64,000 bases of DNA from Theocolax elegans. Lineage: Eukaryota > Arthropoda > Insecta > Hymenoptera > Cerocephalidae. Positions 14,760 through 27,940 of the stretch are shown one piece after another (positions within the stretch are counted from its first letter, which is position 1; the number at the start of each line of letters is the position of its first letter). The stretch spans positions 57,928,910 through 57,992,909 of the forward strand of contig CM047431.1 of NCBI GenBank assembly GCA_026168455.1. Reading direction: 5' to 3'. Position numbers and translations under genes: made by a program. The notes under the pieces are model-generated. The model worked only from the letters and a program-made list of their open reading frames with translations. It was not told the DNA's origin and did not search any database.

Positions 14760-15692
14760 AGCGCGCAGTGACGTTTACGTGCTCGTATATATACGCGGAG
14801 AATATTGCGCGTAAAACGCTCTTTATCGAGGAGGGTCGAATGCCAACTGTTTCTTCGCCACTGTTGTGTGTCACTACGGATGCGCAGAATCGAGAGATAC
14901 GCGAGATTCTATTGCTTTCGAACGACGGAGAAAGAAAAGGGCGAGAGTACATATTCAAAATTTATGAACTATCGTCCTGAGGGACGTTCTCTCTTCTGTT
15001 ACAGCCAGTCCAATTTGTAAATGATTCATTTCAGCTGCGGAGGTAACCCACACCTATAATACACACACACACACGCACACGCGCACACGTACATGCACAC
15101 ATGTCTTGCTTGCGTGCGGCTATGTATAGCCAATGTTATTACGATTTTATTTCTATTTACCATTCGGACAATTATCATATTTTTTTCTCGAGTTGACTTT
15201 ACATCTTGTTATAGGCAAGTCTTGATTCCCGACGTATCGCTTTTTAAACTCTCCAAATTTTAGAACTCTCGTTAGCGTCTTCAAATTTTTCATGAAACGT
15301 CGATTTAATCGATCCAGCCGACAGTATATTATCAATTTCGTCGGTCGAATGATAAACAATTAAATTTTAACTTTGTATTTTGAGTGCAGCTACGACGATG
15401 AATAATCGCGTTGATTCACCGATACAACGACGATAATTTTTCTCTCTCGAGAACGCTGTGAAACTCAGGTTCGCGATGATTCGCCACAGGCTCATGTATA
15501 TTATACTGCTGAAATATCGCTGCGCCACGGAATAAATAGTAAGAAAAACGGAGGAGCTATGGAAACATGAGGAACTTGGTGATAGCCCACTTTATACTCT
15601 TGATGCTAAAAATAAAAGTACGGGAAGAAAATTACCACTCGAATTATCCGTTTTAAACTCATGGAAACAGTTGGTGGCGAGAAAGAAAGAGA

Positions 15693-15723
<31 letters not shown>

Positions 15724-17551
15724 GAAGGGAAGGGGGCTTTTCTCTGCACAAGCGCGCCCTTTTTCGTCGCGAAAATTTGCACGCAAATCACGAATGCTTT
15801 CAGCAAACGTCCCTCATCTCTCTCTCTCTCTCTCTCTCTCTTTTGCTTGCGCACCCCGGTTGGTGCATTCGGTGAATTATAGAAGACCAAATATTTGCTC
15901 ATCTTCCAGTAGATTTGCGCTTGCTCGGATTGTTTAAGCGCGCTGCGTATACACCTCGACTCAAGGAGGACGCACACCTGCTCACCTCCCTCTGTCTCTC
16001 CCTCTCAGCTCCCATCGTATATATCCTTCTTCGTGTCGATTTGACCTTTTTCGCCAGCTTGCTTTCCTATTTTTTTGGATCGATCAATGGATGGCATTAT
16101 AGTCTAGTTACCGTGGTTAGCCACTCAGTGATATATCAAGAACCGAAAAAATAACGAGTGTACAAGTATGCGTGTAAGCGTTACTTAAATTATCCATCCA
16201 ACGCGTAAGCATCCGAATTGATATTCAAATTGCGCATCGGCCATCATACGTTATCTTAGACAAATGAGCAAGAGTTACGTATTCATTGTTTAATAGACCG
16301 CGTATCCAAATACATCCCAAGGTACGAAAGTGACTCTTAGGAGATGGTGTACAACCAGGCTATCCACTTTCCTATATTTTTGTCCGTGTCTTTTTTCCCT
16401 TGGTCGTGTCGACGCCTTACAGAGCACGCACGCACGCACGCACATACATGCACACCCCGAGAAAGACGCCGTCGCGTCGAGGGACACAAATACACAGAGA
16501 CTTCCCGTCTCTCTCTCTCTTTCTCTTTCTCTCCCTCTCTCTAATTCCGTCCCTGTCTAAGGCTCTCTCCATTCCGTATTCGCACCCAGCGCGCGATTCC
16601 CCGGCATCGATCTGTTCGACGACCCTCCCGCACGACTGCTCGGCGCGCATAACGCGCGCGATTGTTCCCTCCGCCCTCGCTGGGATGCCATCGCCAAGAA
16701 GACGAATACAACGAAAACGAAACCGAGAAGATAGGAGGAGAGAAGAGAGAAGGAGAAAAAAACGTACACGAACGCGTCGTCGACGACGAAACACGCTATA
16801 GAGCCAAAGAAAGGAGGAAGAAAGAGGGAAACCCCGAGAGCTCGGAGAATTTACAAGACTCCGCGAGGGAGAGGCCCTCTCTCTCTCTCTCTCTCAGTGC
16901 GACTGTGAGTGTGCAACTGCCGAGGGAACTTCAGAAAAAAAAAAGCACGAAAGGCAGACGTTCGTGGATTACGGGATGAGTTGCCCCCTAACGGGCCAAA
17001 AAAGAAGGAATTGGTACAATACCGAATGAGAAACTTTTTTTGTATCGACGTATATATAGGTACGGTTTATACTTACATTTTCCATCTTCGTTGGCGCGAA
17101 AAATTCATTTTCAAAATTTCGATCGGTGGTGCATCTTTTTAGCGTAAGAAGGAACGAAACGAGACGAGCGCGAGGCACGAAACTAACTCTCCAGGAATAG
17201 AGAACGCGGAAGAGCAAACGACCGGCGTAAGGGTGAAATCGTCCAAAACGAAGTCAACCTAAATACAGAAAGAAAGCCGAGAAGACGGGAGAGGGAGAGA
17301 GAGTGAGAGGGAGAGAGCAACATCGTAAGCTCGGTATACGACTACTCCGAGAAATAAGGCGAAGAGTAATACTGTACTCGACGATAAAAGGTGAGAATCG
17401 TCTCAGTTGAAAACAAAAAGACGAAACGAAGGTGTGTGCGCGTATTTATCGTCGATCGAACGAAAGGGAAATCCAACGGTTTATTATCGGTAGTTACGGT
17501 GAAGTAATTTTCTGATCTCGCGGTTTAGCGATCCCAATATCGATCCCCGCG

Positions 17552-17582
<31 letters not shown>

Positions 17583-19407
17583 AACCGCGACCGATTGATT
17601 ACGTAACGCAACTAGAATATTTAATTCGGATTTAAAAAATAGAGTCGAGGTTCGTCGTTACGAGTATCTTCCGAACGTGGAAATAAAATTTTCCACAAAC
17701 TACACTGAAGCTTGCTCCTTACGCGCTAAATTTTACGCAATCAATATAGCTTGCAAAATACGAGAGACAGTTCTCCACCACCACGGCGTATACCTGATGT
17801 GACTTGTATAGATCAAACACGGCACACCGATCGCGCATCGTCGTTAAAAAACGAAGGTGGTGGTATATATACACGCGGATGAAGCGTCATCTCTTTCGTC
17901 GTTGGAACGGCTTTCGCTTTCACGACTAAAGCTTCGACGCAGGCAAACTAAAAAAAAAAAAGGCACGACCGAATATTACGTAATCCCGCATCGGTTTTGA
18001 AACGCGATGAATGCATCGGAGTCACGGTACTCGAGCCGTGAACGCGCGTACACAGTGGACACAACTGTCGTTCGATACGGACATTGAGACGTTTCGGAAT
18101 CACGTCCATTATCTGTACATATCGGATTGATCGATGTTAACGACGCGAACCGAAAACCCCGTGGAATATATTTACGTAAAAAAAATCCAGCTACAGAATG
18201 GTATAATAAATTTTATCAAATTAATTATATCGCGGGGTTTCTACAACGTACGTCGATTAGTCGCGAAAGACACTCCTGAGTTATTTAGGAGACGAAGGGC
18301 GGGGAGGGGCGGAGGGGGGGAGGGGGAGGAAAGCGAAAAAAAAAAATACGCAACCGAGCACGTGCGATTTAAAAGCACATTGCTGGATAGATAGCGTTTT
18401 TCGAGCGAAATATATCGCTCTTGTTGCGGGCTTATATCGTTTTGGTGTACGCGAGAGGCTCGGTCATGATGATTCCCCTCGGTCAGCGAGCAGACAATTG
18501 TTTCATTCGGGTTGTATACGATTCGACACCTCGAAACGACTTTTCGGATCGATTCTATACATTGTCGACATGAAAATTTCGACGAAACTGCGTGTATAAC
18601 GACGATCCGTTTTTTTTTTGTTTCCCCGTAATGAGGTTTTATCTTCCGATCAAAGACCAGACTGCTGCATCTAAACAAAATTTTGCGCAAATTTTCATCG
18701 TTAATTGTTAATGAACTAATGTCGAGTGTAGGACGGTTGCTGCGTCCGCGACATCAAAATATGCGATTGATAAATGCGTAAAGCTCCGGCGACGACGGCA
18801 CAAAACAAGGAGTAAAATACAACGTACGGGAGGTATAAAACCTCGGTGATTTCGTAGTCAAACGAAGCGTCTCGGTGCAGTATCTAACCTCGAAGCGACT
18901 CGGGACTCGGGACTCGGGTTCGCAAAAACAAAGTAAAAAAGGTGTCCGGACTCGCGCGGTCATTGTCATCGTCATTGTCCAAAGAGGAAAAAGAAAAAAG
19001 GAAAAAAAAAGAGAGAAGTCGACTGAGAGAAGGAGAAGAGGTGGAGAAGGAGGAGGAGGAGGAGGAGGGGGAGAGGGAGGAGGAGGAGGAGACGGGCAAT
19101 CGCGCGACGGCCCCCTCGGTGTCACGGTTTGACTGTAACGAAGTCATTCTCCTCACCAGCGCGCGAATCTGCATAGAAAACCCGCTCTCTCGGCCTTCCA
19201 CCAGTCTCCCTCTCCCTCTCCCTCTTTCTGTCTTCCTTGGCGGTTCTCGCGACCGCGCGTTCGAGAGAAGAGAAAGCTCGCCTGGCTTGTGGTGGCCAGG
19301 AGCGTGTGACCCTGAGAGAGTCCGAGACAAGACGGGGCATCCTCTCTCGAAACCTTTTCAGCCAGAACGAACACTTTTTGGAGAAATCGCAAGAGAGCGA
19401 GAGAGAG

Positions 19408-19438
<31 letters not shown>

Positions 19439-19540
19439 CGGATTCTCGAGTCGTCGTGCAACCCACAGAGAAATGGAAAGAGAACGGGACGAATTACGCT
19501 TCACGCGGACATTTCACGTTTATTTTTAGTTGACTTTTTT

Positions 19541-21346
19541 CTTTCGCCTACAGCTATACACACGTATATATATATACACATATACACACACATACTCATG
19601 AAACTTTTTCGCATTTTCCCCCGCTGTTACTTTTCCAGCTGGCTTTTCTAATCTGATCTTACCGTCTCGCACTCTTTTTTCTCCCTTTATCTTTATCTTT
19701 GTATTATACTTTTTTCGATCAGGTTCGATATAATATATACGCAGCTTTCCCGCGAATAAAACTCACTGATTTTTCTCTCGTCACCGGAAAATACACACTA
19801 TTAAAGTTGCAGTCAAAACAGAACATCAATTGTAATTGAATTATCATTTGTTTCTGTATCAGCAGGTGTTCAAGTGTACCATACAACAAAATCGCCTCTA
19901 CCAGAACGTTTTATGCAAACTAAACGTACGACTATTCGAACATAATGTAACAATCTTAACAATTTCAAAGCATGCGCGTCCGATCCTTTGCAAAGGTGCA
20001 AACTCGATATTTGCGATGCGTGACCCAAATAGTTAAGCAAGGGTAATTCTTAACGTTTAACCGATTATTTTTATCTCCTTCTTCTTCGCATAGGGCACTG
20101 CTGGAATAATAATAAAATACTCGTTAAACTCTTAAATATCAAATGCATTATAAATTATACAGCATTTCCGTATTTCTGCGTAATTGTTAAAAAATAATAG
20201 AGAAATATTCGTTCCGTTGACAAAAGGGCGGATAAGTAGCGCGTGTTAAGCAACAACAACGGCGGATGAACTAGCGAGGAAGGAAAAAAGGTCACTAAAT
20301 AACAGGAATATAAAAAAAGAACCAAACACAAGCCGAAAAATTCTCGACGATGAGAAACATTGCAAAAATACAATGGGTATATACGGCGCGAAAGGAAGAT
20401 AGGGGTACACGTTTCGTTATGCGTGTACACTCGAAATTCTCGTATAGAGATACTGGAAATGTTTAAAATTTTTGTTCACTTGGAGTACAAATGCTGCTGA
20501 TGTTAATACGAAAATACCAAAAGTTCGACGATGCTGTTGCTGTTTTCCCTTTTTTTTTGCTTTTTAATTGTAATTCAATACGAAATTCTCGTACATAATT
20601 ATAAATATCAGTCGGAAGTATCAGTTGCGAAAATTGCGAAAAGAAAAATGTGTTTTTTGTCTTCTCGCTAAACCAGAAATAAATGTATTCGCTCGATCGA
20701 CGAGCGCGTGCACGTCGATAATTAATCTTCATTCATGTGTAGTATATATATATATATATTTCGTTAGTAAGCAGAGAAGAGCAAAGATAGCTCGTGAAAA
20801 AAGAACTAACGACTATATCAATTAATCGGAGATGGAACACACTTTTGCAGTTAATCTACGTGTATTTTTCTTCCCTCGAATTTGAAAAAAATATGAATCA
20901 TTTCAAAAAGGAACGAAGAACCAAGCCTATTTTTCCATCTCGATTCCCGAAAATTAACGCATAGGATAATACGTGTTTACGTGGAAGCCAATGCAAATTT
21001 CACTATATGTGTATATAGATATATATTTAGATGTACGTGTACGTGTGTGCGAGTATTGCAAAGGTGTACAAAAAGAGTCAAGTACGTAAGAAGCCAAGCG
21101 TAAAGATCGAGAGACGGGCATTAATTTGAGGGCAGCTGAAAAGCAGCTCGTCCAGGGTGCTCGCGTGCAGCACAGAGAGAAGGTAGAGAAGCGAGATAGA
21201 GAAAGAGAGAAAAAAAAATCGCGCGAGAGTGACGGAAAAAAGGGGGAAGCGAGAGAGGTGGGAGATGTGCGCGCGCGATGTGCATCGTTGCCGGCCGAGC
21301 CTCGAACCCGAGAAAGAGGTCAGCTCCGAAAAAAAAGAAGAGACCG

Positions 21347-21377
<31 letters not shown>

Positions 21378-21426
21378 GAAACAGAGAGGGATATATACAC
21401 CGATGTAACTTTGTTCGTTCTCGCTT
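19541..21426. other. Non-coding DNA
   Basis: Mostly AT-rich with short TA/CA tracts (19563-19590, 20741-20759). The stretch from 21120 to 21400 is purine-rich with (GA)n around 21347-21380. No gene was recognised. Confidence 0.4.
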
Positions 21427-21485
21427 TTTCTTCTTCTTCTTCTTCTTCTTCTTCTTCTTCTTCTTCTTCTTCTTCTTCTTCTTCT
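21427..21485. repeat. (TTC)n trinucleotide repeat, about 59 bp
   Basis: Nineteen or so uninterrupted TTC/CTT units. Opposite-strand composition is (GAA)n, a polypurine mirror-type repeat. It follows a (GA)n-rich stretch by about 45 bp. Confidence 0.95.
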
Positions 21486-22741
21486 CTGGGTTTAAAATCT
21501 CCCAGATTCCGTTTCTTTTTTCGACATTGTCTTCTCTTTCCTGGAGATATTCTCGGTCGATTATTTCTTTCTTTCTTTCTTTTTATCTACCACTCCTCCT
21601 CTACCATCCTCTCTGCCCCGGACTCTTTGCACCCTTTTCGAGAGTTGATTAAACTTCGCGAAGCTAATTGATTCCGTGGAATTAATCTAACGAATTCGCG
21701 CGCGATACGCGTGACGAAACGGGCTATCTAACTTTTCACTCGTGGTTCACGTAGAATATTCTTTGACAACGATCCCAATTGCAAATCGGAAAAAACGTGT
21801 TATAATCGAATAAAATGTCGAAATCGTCAAATTCTTACGAGATGTCAATAATATAACCACGTGAAACTTAAACTTTTTTAATATTTCGTTGAAATAAAGA
21901 AATAAGGTAGCTCTAATTTGCGTTGTGCATTATTAAATCGCACCGAGAAATTAGTACAAGTGAGATTGCGAGAGATAAAAATGATAGTGGACAAATTTTA
22001 ATCAATTATTGTTCGACGCGAAAATCGAATTTCTAGTTTCGTTTCTTACCGTGAGAGAAAAAAGAGGAGTGAGCGAGGGGGGGGGGAGGAGAGAAAGAGA
22101 GATATATAAAGATAAACGTGAAAATCAAATTTGAGATTTCTTAAAATTTCGATTCGGCATTAATATTAATATTTGGAAAAGATAATGTGATTGATCCGCT
22201 TAATTATTCAGTAATAGTAATTATAAAAAATGGATAAAAGTCAAATCACCACCTAGCCCGAGAGACAAAAATATAATTCCGATCGAATAATTCACGATTG
22301 CTGTAATGTAATTAATAAAAGTATCAATCCGAATTCGGCGTATTGTAACAAGTAAGCCTTGCAAACATTTGTATTAATCGATTAAAAAAGAATATTTCAT
22401 ACACGCGTGAGTGCAAAAAATGTGTTACAAAAAATCGATTATTTAGACAATTTGTCGATAATCTCGACATTTAAAGACGTATCGAGAAAAAATGAGGAGT
22501 CGAAAGTTCGTTGCACTTAAAACGTCCTAGATTTTCGTACAGGTGGTTGTATATTAAATCATTAACATAATTATACGAAACGCGAGCGGATCGATAAAAA
22601 TGAAAGAGAGAAGGAGTTACAATCGAGTTATAAATTCGGAATGTATTATTTACTCAGAATACCACAAAAAATATTGAGCAAAAAAAAATTCGAAAAAACT
22701 TCTCTCTCGTTTTTTGGTTTTTGAGTATACAAAAAATCGAA
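21486..22741. other. Non-coding AT-rich DNA
   Basis: No exon, RNA gene or inverted repeat was seen. A short G run occurs at 22078-22086. Confidence 0.4.
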
Positions 22742-22759
22742 AGAGAGAGAGAGAGAGAG

Positions 22760-22835
<76 letters not shown>
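22742..22835. repeat. (GA)n microsatellite with GATA interruptions, about 94 bp
   Basis: The longest GA tract in the window, interrupted by a few GATA units. It produces the Arg-Glu and Ser-Leu open frames that cover this spot on both strands. Confidence 0.95.
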
Positions 22836-22838
<3 letters not shown>

Positions 22839-23857
22839 AAAAGTGAAAAGAGACGACGAGAGCCAGTTCTGTTTCACGGCGTCGAAAAGTTTATGGTTTC
22901 GGGTATAGACGTCGCTTCTCTTTCGAGAGAGGAAAAATAGTGCCGAGGTACGAGAGAGAAAGAGAGAGAAGCCCGGGCCGAGTTGCGCGCTCAACTTCAC
23001 CGACGTTGTCGTCCTTGGGCTGCGAAACTCGGGAAAAGTTTGCTACATAAGCGCGCAAGACTGGACTAGACCCCTCAAATTTTAGTGCGTTTTGTACCTT
23101 CTTTTCTTTTTTTGTTAACCAACCTACTATATAATTCATTGTTTTTGTTAACAGCGGTCGAGCATTTTATTTTCTACGAGTTTTTTTTCTCGTTAGTTAT
23201 AAATTACGCATATCGTTCATTTGAATATTTCTTAATAAAGTAGAGAGAACTATTAATCGCAATACTATAAATATACTGTTATTATTGGCGAGTCGGGAAG
23301 AAGCGTTGTTCTCTCGATCGACAATCAAAAAGCAGATGATCGTATCGAAGAGAAAAAAAAGGACTGTGTTAAAAAAAGTGGACGATATTCGATATAACTA
23401 TGTGTAAATTACGGATTAAATATCTCGAAACAATGAAACGTTGGAAAGCCAAAAGAGTATGAATACAAGAAAGCTGACCCTGAGCGTTTGCAACGTCTCT
23501 CTCTCTCTCTCTCTCTCTCTCTTTGGAGTGACACAACTTGGCGAGAGAGCTGCCAAACAAGGGCATTTTCGACTATATGCGCTGTATAGAGACGAGTACG
23601 CTTGCGTATCCCTCGGTAACTCGCCCTCGACAATTCACCCAAGTTTCATTGCCGGATTTGGATTCTCGCTCTTTTTTTTTCTTCTTTCCTTCAGTGTATT
23701 TTCCAATTTCGCGATCGATCTTTTATATATATTAGATTTTACAAACTACTGTCGTTCGATTAATTATTTTTCTTTTAAATAATTTTAGTTAACGATAATT
23801 CGTATGTATATATATGAAATCGACGACTGACAATTATACGTTTTCTTGCAAAATACT
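22836..23857. other. Non-coding DNA
   Basis: A GC-richer part (22836-23070) is followed by AT-rich DNA, and (CT)n occurs at 23499-23522. No gene was recognised. Confidence 0.4.
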
Positions 23858-24104
23858 ACACGGAGAGAAAAGTTGAATAAAATTACTAAAATATTCAGCT
23901 TATTCACATAATTTCTCTTCAAAATTTTATTTACAATTGACAGACAATCACCTTAAAATTTTTACCATATCGGATAGTCATTTTTCCCAAACGAAAAGTA
24001 GACTGAGATCACGTGTTTCCTTCCAGAAATATTTACCATACTATGACTCTACAATATTTCCTCAAAACTTTTGGATACGTTTTATAAAAAAAAATTCTCC
24101 GTGT
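23858..24104. mobile_element. Possible MITE with short ACACGGAGA termini
   Basis: The segment begins ACACGGAGAGAAAAG and ends with the reverse complement of ACACGGAGAATTTTT. Only about nine terminal bases match exactly, and the interior is AT-rich without an open frame. A related motif occurs at about 3258. The assignment rests on the terminal pair alone. Confidence 0.4.
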
Positions 24105-26400
24105 ATATTTACAAGTACTGGTTTACGATTCTGTTTTATTTAAGTACTCAAGACTATAGATAATTTTAGTCGTTACACGGCGAGAAAACTCGAATGTTAA
24201 ATACGAGAAGAACGCGTTTTCTAAAAAGAATGACGGACAATCGAATGCAACAAAATGAAATTAAGAAGAGGGTCCTCGACAATAGTATACGATACCTCTT
24301 TAATATCGAGTTCACGAACTATTACAAGATATATACATATTTTACACGATCCAGTAAAATTATCCTCTTACACCAATTTTTCCATCAAACGAATCACTAC
24401 ACTACTTATTTCAGAATCACACTGCGTACAATACGAATTGAGACATAAAACGAAAACAATTTTTTTTTTCTTTCAACACCATCGCGGTTAATAACGCGTA
24501 TACGCACGATTATAAAACCGTACTCCCGTAATGCAATCTCGAAACATCGCAATTAAAGCAACAAAAAAAGCTTAAGTTTAAACTCATGCAATTTAAATCG
24601 GTTGTACCCTCAATAAAAATTCAAAGATATTTTTACGTATAAGTGTATACGAGAGAGAAACTTTTATAAGTACCCGAGGAATCCCCAATAAATAAATATT
24701 TAATAAAATTTCAATATTTATCGAGGAGTAGCATCGATATTCACCTTGACAGTTTCTTCTCCATCCTACCCTCTGCCCCTCCGCCGCCCCCTCTTGTATA
24801 CATGTGTACACAAACACTGGGTCAAAGTCAATGTAAAACTCGAAAAAGAAAAAAACAGTACACGCACACGCCTATAAGTACAGACAAAATGTTAAATTCA
24901 TGCTTAAAACTGGGCTATTTTAAACAAATATATTAAACCGAGATTCTCGTTACCGAATCAGACGAATACCATTTATAAAGAATCATTTTACATGTTTTAA
25001 TATTTCATTATGTGTATGTATCGTAGAGAGCGACAGAGAGAGATAGAGAAAGAGATAGAGAGAGAGAGAGAGATTTAAGAATATGTGAACAGCTCGTGGT
25101 ATAATTTATCGGTATTTGTGAAAATACAGTTAAATAAAACTATAGTAATAAAATAGTTTTTATAACTCTATACCGTCTCTAATACTATACGTTTACGTGT
25201 AGGTATGCAGATGTAAACAGAGAGAAAAACAGTCAATGTACCAACGTCAAATTATTCGAAAATTACCGCGTGTTCGTATCACTATCAGTTTCACACGAAT
25301 TCCCGTGGACGAATTATCATATATATTAAATAGTTGTATAAATTATCGTTTACATTAACAGTGCACCGAGTGCGCAAAGTCTTAAAAACGAATAATTTCA
25401 TTTTAATATTCGCGTTATCTCTATATACTTAATGATCTATCATTTGTGTATTTGCTATCTGATTAGTTTACGCATTGCGAGGCACTTGGATTTAAGAAAA
25501 AGTGTACAAATGCTATTTCATAATTTGTAATTGTACATTATCAACATTGACTTTTAGTAACACCAATATTTTAATACATATTAATCATAGATATACAAGA
25601 ACCACCAATGAATAGTGAATGGTGGTGAAAATCATTGTATCTAGTGTATTACAAATTTTGTTTCTATTTATCAATTGATTCAATATTTATATTTGACTGT
25701 ATTTAAATAATTCATTCAACATTTTTTATTCCAATATCTTAATTTGATATATATAGTTGTATAATTATGCAAAGTATACCAATGTATATAGAGTAATAAT
25801 TTTGTTTTATTCTAGTCTTATGGAACAATGATTTAATTAAAAACTGCTTTTGTATACAGTGTACAATTTACCTAATTGTAGTTTTTTTAATAATAATTTA
25901 TTATATTAAAAAAGTAGACATTCAGTTACAAAATATTATAAACTTGAAATGTCAGATTTGTTTATTAAATGTATAAAATTAAATAAATAACAAAATTTGA
26001 TGGTTATATTATCAATGAATGTTAAACAATTGTTAAAAACATTGTTACTCCCAAGGATTTTGCTATATTGCGCTACAACAGTATGTAAACAACTGAAAAA
26101 ATGTTAAATTTTAGTTAAAAAAGTACAATGTCACTGTTTACTTAGTTGTGTTATTATATACCATATTACTTATTGATTACTCCTAACAACTGCAACAATG
26201 AAAAATCATTAATGGTAGGTTGTGCACCTGTAAAGTAACTATTATCAGATGCAACTAAGTGTACATTTACAATTGGTACATTAAACTGTAATCAAAAGTT
26301 ATTTGTTGTCCCTCTTAAAGCTATTCACCTATCCTGTAATGGCAATGTACACCAATGCCAATTGTTTACATTGTTTATAACCTTAACTAGTAGGAGGAAG
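24105..26400. other. AT-rich DNA, probable intron of the minus-strand gene next to its first exon
   Basis: Low GC with no long complexity-bearing frame. A mixed GA/GATA tract is at 25030-25073. The composition changes sharply near 26.4 kb, where the exon and the GC-rich 5' region begin. This fits an intron reading toward lower coordinates. Confidence 0.5.
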
Positions 26401-26406
26401 ACTCAC
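26401..26406 (-). other. Splice donor of the first coding exon
   Basis: On the minus strand the coding frame reads into GTGAGT, an excellent match to the 5' splice-site consensus. The exon ends in phase 2 (57 codons plus two bases). If the donor is ignored, the frame reaches a stop immediately (ATG then TGA), which supports its use. The intron continues toward lower coordinates. Confidence 0.7.
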
Positions 26407-26579
26407 ATTTTATAATGATGCTGCATGTGGTGACCAAAGTGGCTCTCAACCGAAAGCTGCTGCTGTTGCATCTGTTGTTGTTGTTGTTGTTGTTGCATCT
26501 GATGATGCGTCTGAGGAGTGTCCATGCTGGAAGCACCCAGCAAATTGGCGCTCTCCCTGAACAAAGTTGCCACCTGCAT
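26407..26579 (-). CDS. First coding exon of an unrecognised Gln/His-rich protein, probably a nuclear regulator (partial)
   Basis: This minus-strand exon encodes the first 57 residues of a protein and ends two bases into codon 58 at a GTGAGT donor. The start is the ATG at 26579-26577. It has A at -3, and an in-frame TGA (26630-26628) lies 17 codons upstream with no ATG between, so it is the first possible start in this frame. The peptide begins MQVATLFRESANLLGASS, followed by MDTPQTHHQM, two Gln runs of 8 and 4 interrupted by Met, and a His-rich end (SHFGHHMQHHYK). The Gln runs use both CAA and CAG codons. Low-complexity Gln/His N-termini of this kind are common in insect transcription factors, including C2H2 zinc-finger proteins, but no DNA-binding domain is visible, so the family is not assigned. 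The exon sits at the edge of a GC-rich, CpG-rich region, as expected near a 5' end. The remaining exons should lie at lower coordinates, and none was recognised in this window. Confidence 0.72.
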
Positions 26580-26950
26580 CTTGTCTCGAGAGTTCAATCC
26601 TTTACGACAGAAACTCACACAGTCACTTCACAAATAAACTCTAGTTGTTCCTCCTAGAGAGGGTGATAGACACGTACGGTCCGAGGTAACTATGCTCTAG
26701 CCTAGTCTTGGCAAGGAGCGCTGGTCAACCTGGGAAGAGGCGAGTCACCTCTGCTTTGGTACAAAGCAGGCACATCCTCCTCCAGGCTCTGGCCTCGACG
26801 GAGGAGGACTTTAACCAGTTGTCCAGTAGGACCTAGGTGTCCAGATTCATTGAACACGTAATGAAGCTTGAATGGCCAGTATGTGGTGATAAATAAAACG
26901 AGAAAATAGGTAGGGAAAACAAATTAGGAGCTCCTGGTTGGGCTCCAGGG
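26580..26950 (-). promoter_or_regulatory. Probable 5'UTR of the Gln/His-rich gene
   Basis: This stretch directly upstream of the start codon is more GC-rich than the intron on the other side and contains no long open frame on the minus strand leading into the ATG. Candidate acceptor-like sequences (pyrimidine runs ending in CAG or TAG, near 26655 and 26730 on the minus strand) mean that a 5'UTR intron cannot be excluded. The transcription start was not located. Confidence 0.4.
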
Positions 26951-27281
26951 CGATTCGAGCCCCATCCCGGCTCTAGCACTAGCGCTCCAAACTCATCCAG
27001 TAGTGGCTATGAATAACGCGTGTCGCCAGTACCTCGGTTCATCACAACACAAAGCACACCCGCGCAATGCTCTAGCGCTACTCGCGCGTATATGCGCGTA
27101 CGCGTATATGCATGAGTGTACAGATGCAGATGCGGATAGAGACGTGTGTGTGGATGTGTGGATGTGGGTGTAGGTGTGAGTGTAAGTGGGTGTGCGTGTG
27201 GTCGTCGTGTGGATGTGTGAACGTAGGGTAGGATATATGCACGCGCAAGAATCAGTAGGCTGGAGAGAGCTCGCGCACTGT

Positions 27282-27312
<31 letters not shown>

Positions 27313-27894
27313 GAAAACACGCACGGTGTCACGCAGGAACGGTGTCGGCGCGGTGGTCACCTTCCCTCGCTCGCCGGTCACTCACGGGTAACAAAACACT
27401 GGAGGGGGATGACGCGGGCCGCGCGAGCGTCGTCGCCGTCGGGTAACCTAAGCGCGGTACCGGAGAGTAGCGGCGGCACTGCAAAGTCGTTGTCGCGGCG
27501 CTGCGAGTACGAGCCCGCGGGTTCGGCCGGTCTCGGCTCTCTTCGGGTCCGCCCGGCTCCCCTCCCGCCGCGTACCTCCCACCCGGCACGCCACACACTC
27601 ACGCACACACGGTTGCGCGCGCTCCGCAGCGCCACCGCGTTTTGCCCTTTTTCTATCGACGTGCCTGCCGAGCTTCTCCCTCCCCCACTCGGTCCCGTGT
27701 ACGTGTAGACATGTGGGCACGGCTCTACTCCACTCTACTCTACCTATATATATACGTACCCTACCTCTCTCTCTATCTCTCTCTCTCTTGCTCCCTCTCT
27801 CCCTCTCGCTCCCTCTCTCTATTCTTGTTCGGTCTTTTTATACCGACGCGCGCGCGCGCAACGACGTCGTATCTCGCTTCCACCCACGCCGTCG

Positions 27895-27940
<46 letters not shown>

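Larger units (their letters stand above)
12581..19540. other. GC-rich, CpG-rich microsatellite island, about 7 kb, no exon recognised
   Basis: GC content rises clearly above the flanks. The interval contains (GA)n/(CT)n tracts at 13066-13081, 14060-14093, 14724-14758, 15701-15723, 15817-15841, 16878-16895 and 19391-19438, a (CGAC)n tetranucleotide at 13118-13147, TCC/GGA runs at 14664-14685 and 19049-19092, a G-rich run at 18300-18330, and (TA)n at 17552-17578. All frames over 100 codons carry these tracts. The frame at 18241-18690 (minus, 149 codons) is the least repetitive but ends in a Pro/Ser run from the C-rich tract and shows no known motif. Its compositional similarity to the 27-28.5 kb region leaves an alternative promoter possible. 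Confidence 0.45.

Noticed and set aside
18241..18690. Minus-strand frame of 149 codons with several Cys residues
   Set aside because: No recognised motif, ends in a Ser/Pro run from a C-rich tract, and no splice or start evidence. Kept only as a point to test.
18942..19529. Frame of 195 codons on the plus strand
   Set aside because: Built on Glu-Lys and Arg-Glu strings from GGA and (GA)n tracts, with no domain.
26415..26657. Plus-strand frame of 80 codons with a Leu run
   Set aside because: It is the complement of the CAA/CAG Gln tract of the minus-strand exon, which has an upstream stop and a proper splice donor.
26940..26975. GATTCGAGCC segment resembling a tRNA T-loop
   Set aside because: Only a 4-bp stem in the wrong register, with no cloverleaf around it.
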